Under the pieces are notes generated by a model. The model searched no databases and was not told where the DNA came from. It saw nothing but the letters and a program-made list of their open reading frames with translations. A stretch of DNA of 10,408 bases, taken from contig CAAGFS010000170.1 of NCBI GenBank assembly GCA_900769205.1, positions 1 to 10,408 on the forward strand. Reading direction: 5' to 3'. The DNA is from Clostridia bacterium (GTDB lineage Bacteria > Bacillota > Clostridia > Christensenellales > CAG-917). This document shows, piece by piece, positions 6,226 through 10,408 of the stretch (position 1 is the stretch's first letter; the number at the start of each line of letters is the position of its first letter). A program made the position numbers and the translations under genes.

Positions 6226-6993
6226 TCAATCGAGCTCAAGACGCTCGTCGAGCCACTTTGCGACGAGCGCGCAATCCTTGTTGAGCACGACGTCCGCTCG
6301 CTCGTCGAAACTCGTTGCGCTTTTGTTGACGAGCGCGGTGATTGCGCCGTTGAAATAATCAACCAGCCCCGCAGCGGGATAAACCGCGAGAGACGTGCCT
6401 ATGACTATCAGCATATCCGCTCCGCTTATAGCCTGAATGCTGTCGCGCAAAACTCTGCCGTCAAGGCTCTCGCCGTAAAGCACCACGTCGGGCTTTATTA
6501 TCCCACCGCACGAGCAATGCGGCGTATCTTCCGCTTGCAGAACGAAGTCGAGCGAAGTCGGTTTTCCGCACCGCTCGCAATGATTGCGCCATATCGAGCC
6601 GTGCAGTTCGAGCACGCGCTCGCTGCCTGCCTTTTGGTGCAACCCGTCGATATTCTGCGTCACGACCGCACTGATCTTCCCCGCCTTTTCAAGCCTTGCA
6701 AGGAGATGATGCATCGCGTTGGGTTGCGCTTCGGGATGGCACATTTTGCTCTTGTAAAAAGCGTAAAAATCGTTTGGGTGCGCCATAAAAAAGTCGTGGG
6801 AAATCACGTCTTCCGCGCGGTAATTGCCAAAGTTTGTGGAATACAATCCCGTCGCGCTGCGAAAATCGGGTATGCCGCTCGGCACGGAAATGCCCGCGCC
6901 CGTGAGCGCGACTATACGGCTCGATTTTTCTATCCCGCGTTTGAGTGCGCAAAGCGATTGCAATGTTTTTTCATCGAATAAGTCGTCTTTCAT
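6226..6993 (-). CDS. cobB: Sir2-family NAD-dependent protein deacylase (sirtuin)
   Basis: Sirtuins remove acetyl or other acyl groups from lysine side chains, consuming NAD+ and releasing nicotinamide and O-acyl-ADP-ribose. All landmarks are present in this 255-residue protein: GAGIS (32-36), GIPDFRS (40-46), TQNIDGLH (112-119), the catalytic histidine in HGS (131), a four-cysteine zinc site at C139/C142/C160/C162, PDVVLYGE (168-175) and GTSL (199-202). The length is typical of a single-domain bacterial sirtuin, with no extension or fusion. I set the start at the ATG 6991-6993, preceded by AGGCG. A TTG six codons upstream lies in the -10 box of its own promoter, so it cannot be translated from that transcript. 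The gene is divergent from an aminotransferase and shares its promoter region. Acyl-chain preference cannot be told here. The symbol follows common bacterial usage and is not an orthology claim. Confidence 0.94.
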   Translation of the reverse strand: MKDDLFDEKTLQSLCALKRGIEKSSRIVALTGAGISVPSGIPDFRSATGLYSTNFGNYRAEDVISHDFFMAHPNDFYAFYKSKMCHPEAQPNAMHHLLARLEKAGKISAVVTQNIDGLHQKAGSERVLELHGSIWRNHCERCGKPTSLDFVLQAEDTPHCSCGGIIKPDVVLYGESLDGRVLRDSIQAISGADMLIVIGTSLAVYPAAGLVDYFNGAITALVNKSATSFDERADVVLNKDCALVAKWLDERLELD

Positions 6994-7010
6994 ACTTCGC
7001 CTTTTGCTCA

Positions 7011-7039
7011 ATTATACCACTTGCGGATGTCTTCGACAA
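7011..7039 (-). promoter_or_regulatory. Promoter of the sirtuin gene (half of a divergent pair)
   Basis: On the - strand a perfect TATAAT (7016-7011) is preceded by TGG, an extended -10. TTGTCG (7039-7034) lies exactly 17 bases upstream as the -35 (4 of 6). The leader would be about 10 bases, which excludes the TTG at 7011 and supports the ATG at 6993. Confidence 0.8.
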
Positions 7040-7049
7040 GTGGTATAAT
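7021..7049 (+). promoter_or_regulatory. Promoter of the aminotransferase gene (half of a divergent pair)
   Basis: A perfect TATAAT (7044-7049) is preceded by TGG (extended -10), with TTGCGG (7021-7026) 17 bases upstream as a 3-of-6 -35. Transcription should start near 7056, leaving a leader of about 15 bases with the AGGAGA ribosome site. Confidence 0.8.
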
Positions 7050-7059
7050 CGTTGTATTC

Positions 7060-7065
7060 AGGAGA
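7060..7065 (+). promoter_or_regulatory. Ribosome binding site fixing the aminotransferase start
   Basis: AGGAGA lies 5 bases before the ATG at 7071. The in-frame open stretch back to 6945 runs through the divergent promoter and into the sirtuin gene, so the earlier starts are not real. Confidence 0.9.
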
Positions 7066-7070
7066 AAAAT

Positions 7071-8243
7071 ATGTTGAATCGAGAGATGCTTACGCTTGGG
7101 AGCAAACGCTCCGTGATAAGAGAATTGTACGAGTTTGGCAAGCTCAAAGCGGAAAAGGACGGCGCGCAAAACGTGTTCGATTTTTCTTTGGGCAACCCCA
7201 ACGTGCCTTCTCCGCAATGCATTGAAGACGCGCTTTTGCAATGTGCAAAGGAAAAGGACGTGCACGCATACACTTCCGCGCAGGGTGACAAAAACGTCAG
7301 GCGCGCGGTTGCGGAGCACATTCGCCGTACTTTTGGCGCAAAGATGGACGAAAACCACGTCTATATGACTTGCGGTGCCGCCGCTTCTTTGTGCATAACC
7401 TTCCGCGCTCTCTGTGAAAAGGACGATGAAATCGTCATATTCGCGCCGTATTTTCCCGAATATAAAGTGTTTGTATCGTCTATGGGCGCAAAATGCGTGA
7501 CGTGCCCTTGCAAAGACGATTTTTCCATTGATTTTTCAGCTCTTGAAAAAGTCGTTTCCGAGCGCACCAAAGCGGTTGTGATAAACTCGCCCAACAATCC
7601 GAGCGGAATCGTGTATTCAAAGCAAGTTATCAAAAAGCTCTGCGACCTTCTCACGCGCAGAAGTCAGGCGTACTCACACCCGATTTTTCTCGTCTGCGAC
7701 GAGCCGTATCGTGAAATCGTCTATGGTGCGGACGTGCCATATCCCATGAACTTTTACGACGATTGCGTGGTGTGTTATAGCTATTCGAAATCTCTTTCTC
7801 TGCCCGGTGAGCGCATAGGCTACGTTGCCGTAAACCCCAACGCGCACCTTGCGGATGAATTGTATCTTGCGATATGCGGAGCAGGCAGATCCCTCGGGTA
7901 CGTCTGCGCACCCAGCACCTATCAGAGAGTGGTTGAAAAATGCGTGGACGCCCTTCCCGACGTTGACGCCTACCGAAAAAACCGCGATTTGCTTTTCGAT
8001 TCTCTCACCGCAATCGGCTACGAGTGCGTGCGTCCCGACGGTGCGTTTTATATGATGGTCAGATCTCTCGAAGACGACGCAAACGCCTTTTCCGAACGTG
8101 CAAAAGACTTTGGGCTCCTGCTTGTGCCGAGCGACGATTTCGGCGTGAAAGGCTGGGTGCGCATAGCGTACTGCGTGGACTACGATATGATAAAACGCTC
8201 TCTGCCCGCATTCGAGCGACTGTTTGCAACCTACAAACAATAG
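7071..8243 (+). CDS. Class I/II PLP-dependent aminotransferase
   Basis: This 390-residue enzyme has the fold-type I aminotransferase signature and should move an amino group between an amino acid and a 2-oxo acid using pyridoxal phosphate in the cytoplasm. Visible landmarks are the substrate-side SLGNPNVPSP (39-48), the Tyr-rich HAYTSAQG (65-72), and NSPNNPSG (172-179), whose asparagines contact the cofactor. Asp210 in VCDEPYRE pairs with the pyridine nitrogen, and Lys240 in SYSKSLSLPGERIGY forms the Schiff base. Arg364 in VRIAYC binds the substrate carboxylate. Length and motifs fit the aspartate/aromatic/alanine aminotransferase group. I cannot choose the amino acid, so I give no gene symbol. 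The start at 7071 follows a clear AGGAGA. It is a single-gene unit, divergent from the sirtuin, with a terminator at 8322-8349. Confidence 0.93.
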   Translation: MLNREMLTLGSKRSVIRELYEFGKLKAEKDGAQNVFDFSLGNPNVPSPQCIEDALLQCAKEKDVHAYTSAQGDKNVRRAVAEHIRRTFGAKMDENHVYMTCGAAASLCITFRALCEKDDEIVIFAPYFPEYKVFVSSMGAKCVTCPCKDDFSIDFSALEKVVSERTKAVVINSPNNPSGIVYSKQVIKKLCDLLTRRSQAYSHPIFLVCDEPYREIVYGADVPYPMNFYDDCVVCYSYSKSLSLPGERIGYVAVNPNAHLADELYLAICGAGRSLGYVCAPSTYQRVVEKCVDALPDVDAYRKNRDLLFDSLTAIGYECVRPDGAFYMMVRSLEDDANAFSERAKDFGLLLVPSDDFGVKGWVRIAYCVDYDMIKRSLPAFERLFATYKQ

Positions 8244-8303
8244 CAAAAGCTCCTTTATTATATCGCTGAAAAGGCAATGTATTGACAATCCAAATTCGCA
8301 TAT

Positions 8304-8320
8304 CTTGCGTTTTACGCAAG
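8304..8320. repeat. Perfect 7-bp hairpin just before the terminator
   Basis: CTTGCGT (8304-8310) and ACGCAAG (8314-8320) pair around a TTT loop. No T-tract follows on either strand, so it is probably accessory 3' structure rather than a terminator. It abuts the terminator hairpin at 8322, giving two stacked stems at the aminotransferase mRNA end. Confidence 0.45.
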
Positions 8321-8321
8321 C

Positions 8322-8349
8322 AAAAACGGCACTTAAAGTGCCGTTTTTT
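8322..8349. terminator. Bidirectional terminator between the aminotransferase and nucleotidase genes
   Basis: A 12-bp stem pairs 8322-8333 (five A then CGGCACT) with 8337-8348 (AGTGCCG then five T) around a TAA loop, with a sixth T following. It can end the aminotransferase on the + strand and the nucleotidase-like gene on the - strand, whose stop is at 8397. The 13 bases AAAAACGGCACTT are identical to 6126-6138 in the glmS terminator. Confidence 0.9.
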
Positions 8350-8396
8350 GTATTGTCGTTTAGATTTGCATTTTTAGCTTTGCTTTCGGACAAACT

Positions 8397-10408
8397 TTAC
8401 GAGTTGTATCCGCCGCTTCTTATATAGTCGCAAAGCAAATCTCTTGCAAACGTGTTGTCGCCCATAGACGCAAGCACAGTCAGTTTCAGATAATCGGACG
8501 TGTAGGTGTCCGTGACGATATAATACGTACTGCTCGAACTGACGTTGTTTTCCACCTGCGTGCCGTAAGTGCCGTATGCGATTGAGTAGTCCTTGTTGCT
8601 CGTTTCAAAAAACTTTGATTTCAGCATGCTTCCGCTTATGGAGCAAAGCACCACTTTGTTGTCAAACGGAAAAAGCGTCTGTATTATGCGGACGGTGACG
8701 TCGCCTTTCGACAGATCGTATGGATTGCGCGTTTTCAGATAACCGCCGCCGAGCACGATCTGATATCGGCTTCCCCAAAGCTCGACGCCCTTGTCGTAAT
8801 ACAGTTGCGCGACGGTCTGCTCGATTGTGTCGCTGTTGCGATAAGACTTGTTGTAGCCGATAACTTCGTCGGGATAACCTATCTCGTCGCGGTACTTGTC
8901 GAATATCTCGTTGATTGTATTGTCCTTTGCGCAGGAGCCGTACACGCTGTTTGACACCACTCTCACACTCGTATCGTTGCTGTCAGTCACGACGTTGTAG
9001 CTTACGACCGCTTCCGAAACGGCTTTGTTGTATCCGCCGCCCTGAACGTGCTTGACCCCGTAGCTGTCCGTAAAGGTGTATGATTGGTGAGAGTGCGCTT
9101 CGAACACGAGATCGACGTAGCCGTTTGACAAGGACACGTCGTACCAATTTGACATCTCGCTGCTATTTCCGCCGTCGTGGATGGAATAGACAATATAGTC
9201 AACGCCGCTCGCACGCAAAGAGTTGGCTTCGTTTTTGACGAGAGAAGTCAATTCGCCGCCCACTTTGAAATAGACGTCCTGACACATACTCGAAGATATC
9301 GAAGAATAGCAATCCCCGATTGCTCCTATGATGCCGATTTTCACTCCGCCGAGCTCAACCACCGTGGACGCCCCGCAATAGCTTGCTCTTGCGTTCGTCG
9401 CGTGCTCGAACACGTTGATTGCAAGGATCGGAAACTCCGCAAGCGACGCGTTCATTTTTATTTTGTCGGTTGACCAGTCGAACTCGTGGTTGCCGAGAGT
9501 CATGGATGCGCAGTTGATATAGTTGAGCCACTCGGTCGCGACTTTGCCTTTGGTGTTGTTCGACTCGCTTCCGCCCTGCCACATATCGCCGGATGAAAGC
9601 ACAAGCGAATTGCCGTCTTTCTGCGCGTCGAGAAGATACGTCGTCAACTCGTCCACGCCGGGTTGGTCGGAGCTGTCGTAATACATGCCGTGCAAGTCGT
9701 TTATCGCATAAAGATTCAGGCTGACGAGAAGATTGTCTTTGCAAAGATCGCAAACGCCGTTGTCGTCTTCATCGACGTGCGTGCAACCGCCGTCCATAGC
9801 GATACCGCAATTGTCGCACTTTCCGTCGCCGTCTTCGTCAACGTGTTCGCACACTTCGACTTTGCTTTCGTATTTTTTGAGCGGAGACCAATCGCTGTTT
9901 GCGTAATCGCCCGAGCCTATTGCGCGCACGATTATGCTCTGTCCGGATTCAAGCCTGATCTGCGTGACGGTCAGGCTCCCCGTCGTCGTGCCGATCTGAT
10001 ATTCGTATAAATCGGCATGGGCAACCGCGCCCCAACTTGCAAGTCCGTCGTCGGAAATCGTCACGCTCGGCGTCGCAAGTTTGATTTTGACGTCTTCACC
10101 CTGTCCGCCTTGTCCGCCGCCGCTCGACGAGGACGAAAACGTCTTGGGCGTTGACCACGTACTCGTACGATATCTTATTCCGTCCCCGTTTGCGCGCACG
10201 CTCACGGTTTGTCCTATCGTCAGTTGCAAGGCGGTTGAGCCGGTTTCAAAAGTGTTTCCGCTGACGTTGCAGGTGTAGTCCTTTGCGTTGTCAATCTTTT
10301 GCCAGGATGCGATACCCTGCGCGTTGATTGTCACGATGGGAGTTTCGAGCTCCTTTGCAAAAGCGTCGATTTTAAGGTCGCACGCAACAAACAGAATCGA
10401 CGTGCACA
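8397..10408 (-). CDS. Surface 5'-nucleotidase-like metallophosphoesterase with N-terminal repeats
   Basis: About 670 residues are visible and the frame runs off the right edge. Positions below count from the valine codon at 10334. The catalytic part (about 205-445) is a UshA-type two-metal phosphoesterase with NDLHG (212-216), SGD (248-250) followed by MWQGG, GNHE (281-284), a histidine at 386 and HSH (414-416). A 5'-nucleotidase C-terminal domain follows (about 490-645), with the GGGYLKTR and TLFPFDNKV segments. These enzymes release phosphate from extracellular nucleotides or related esters. Ahead of it are two similar beta-rich repeats (near the N terminus to 66, and 86-155), each with TP.VTI....G.ASW, joined by a Ser/Gly linker. 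Two short C-x-H-VDED-x-(D/N)-G-x-CD-x-C repeats follow (162-176, 184-198). Upstream codons read CTSILFVAC, which looks like the end of a lipoprotein signal, so only some 10-20 residues are probably missing. Substrate is not decided by the sequence. Confidence 0.9.
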   Translation of the reverse strand, partial: CTSILFVACDLKIDAFAKELETPIVTINAQGIASWQKIDNAKDYTCNVSGNTFETGSTALQLTIGQTVSVRANGDGIRYRTSTWSTPKTFSSSSSGGGQGGQGEDVKIKLATPSVTISDDGLASWGAVAHADLYEYQIGTTTGSLTVTQIRLESGQSIIVRAIGSGDYANSDWSPLKKYESKVEVCEHVDEDGDGKCDNCGIAMDGGCTHVDEDDNGVCDLCKDNLLVSLNLYAINDLHGMYYDSSDQPGVDELTTYLLDAQKDGNSLVLSSGDMWQGGSESNNTKGKVATEWLNYINCASMTLGNHEFDWSTDKIKMNASLAEFPILAINVFEHATNARASYCGASTVVELGGVKIGIIGAIGDCYSSISSSMCQDVYFKVGGELTSLVKNEANSLRASGVDYIVYSIHDGGNSSEMSNWYDVSLSNGYVDLVFEAHSHQSYTFTDSYGVKHVQGGGYNKAVSEAVVSYNVVTDSNDTSVRVVSNSVYGSCAKDNTINEIFDKYRDEIGYPDEVIGYNKSYRNSDTIEQTVAQLYYDKGVELWGSRYQIVLGGGYLKTRNPYDLSKGDVTVRIIQTLFPFDNKVVLCSISGSMLKSKFFETSNKDYSIAYGTYGTQVENNVSSSSTYYIVTDTYTSDYLKLTVLASMGDNTFARDLLCDYIRSGGYNS

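Larger units (their letters stand above)
7011..7049. repeat. 13-bp perfect inverted repeat carrying two outward promoters
   Basis: ATTATACCACTTG (7011-7023) and CAAGTGGTATAAT (7037-7049) are exact inverted copies with a 13-base spacer. Each arm holds the extended -10 of one promoter and the TTG of the other promoter's -35. Both promoters therefore occupy overlapping DNA and face outward to the sirtuin and aminotransferase genes. Confidence 0.92.

Noticed and set aside
6994..7011. TTG start six codons upstream for the sirtuin
   Set aside because: The TTG lies in the -10 box of the gene's own promoter, so it is not on the predicted mRNA.
6945..7070. 42-residue N-terminal extension of the aminotransferase
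   Set aside because: It would read through the sirtuin start and the divergent promoter. A good AGGAGA site and the family's normal N terminus both point to 7071.
8304..8320. Second terminator after the aminotransferase
   Set aside because: The stem is perfect but no T-tract follows on either strand; the true terminator is the adjacent hairpin at 8322-8349.

Overview
The window looks like a chromosomal segment from a low-profile Firmicutes genome, most likely an uncultured gut-type Clostridia (Christensenellales-like). This is inferred from three things: Gram-positive style lipoprotein signals, strong Shine-Dalgarno sites of the GGAG type, and a surface protein with the short Cys/His/Asp repeat (C-x-H-x-D-x-D/N-G-x-CD-x-C) common in such genomes. 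No taxonomic marker gene is present, so the assignment is tentative. I see no tRNA, rRNA, CRISPR array, insertion sequence or phage gene, and no gene-free stretch longer than about 155 bases.

Layout, left to right. (1) 1-689, + strand: the C-terminal 228 residues of a SERCA/PacL-type calcium P-type ATPase, ending at a bidirectional terminator (740-767). (2) 4225-811, - strand: a probable three-gene operon. It holds a DUF2804 protein, an unrecognised 240-residue protein and an LCAT-family alpha/beta-hydrolase lipoprotein, read from a candidate promoter at 4258-4286. (3) 4380-6101, + strand: glmS, glucosamine-6-phosphate synthase, transcribed divergently from that operon. It has no visible Shine-Dalgarno site and no glmS ribozyme. 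(4) 6993-6226, - strand: a Sir2-type NAD-dependent deacylase. (5) 7071-8243, + strand: a class I PLP aminotransferase. Genes 4 and 5 are divergent and share one palindromic 39-bp promoter region. (6) 10408-8397, - strand: a large surface 5'-nucleotidase-like metallophosphoesterase. It carries two beta-sandwich-like repeats and two Cys/Asp repeats, and only its extreme N terminus is missing.

The gene order alternates in direction, and every convergent junction (740-767, 6127-6151, 8322-8349) holds a hairpin with an A-tract on one side and a T-tract on the other, so each can stop transcription from both sides. The functions form no single obvious pathway: calcium export, envelope lipid or ester hydrolysis, amino-sugar synthesis for the wall, NAD-linked deacylation, transamination and extracellular nucleotide scavenging.

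The most distinctive signals are the perfectly symmetric divergent promoter between the sirtuin and the aminotransferase, the apparently leaderless glmS, and the uncharacterised DUF2804/unknown/LCAT-lipoprotein operon. I find no convincing evidence for a wholly new defence or mobile system here.
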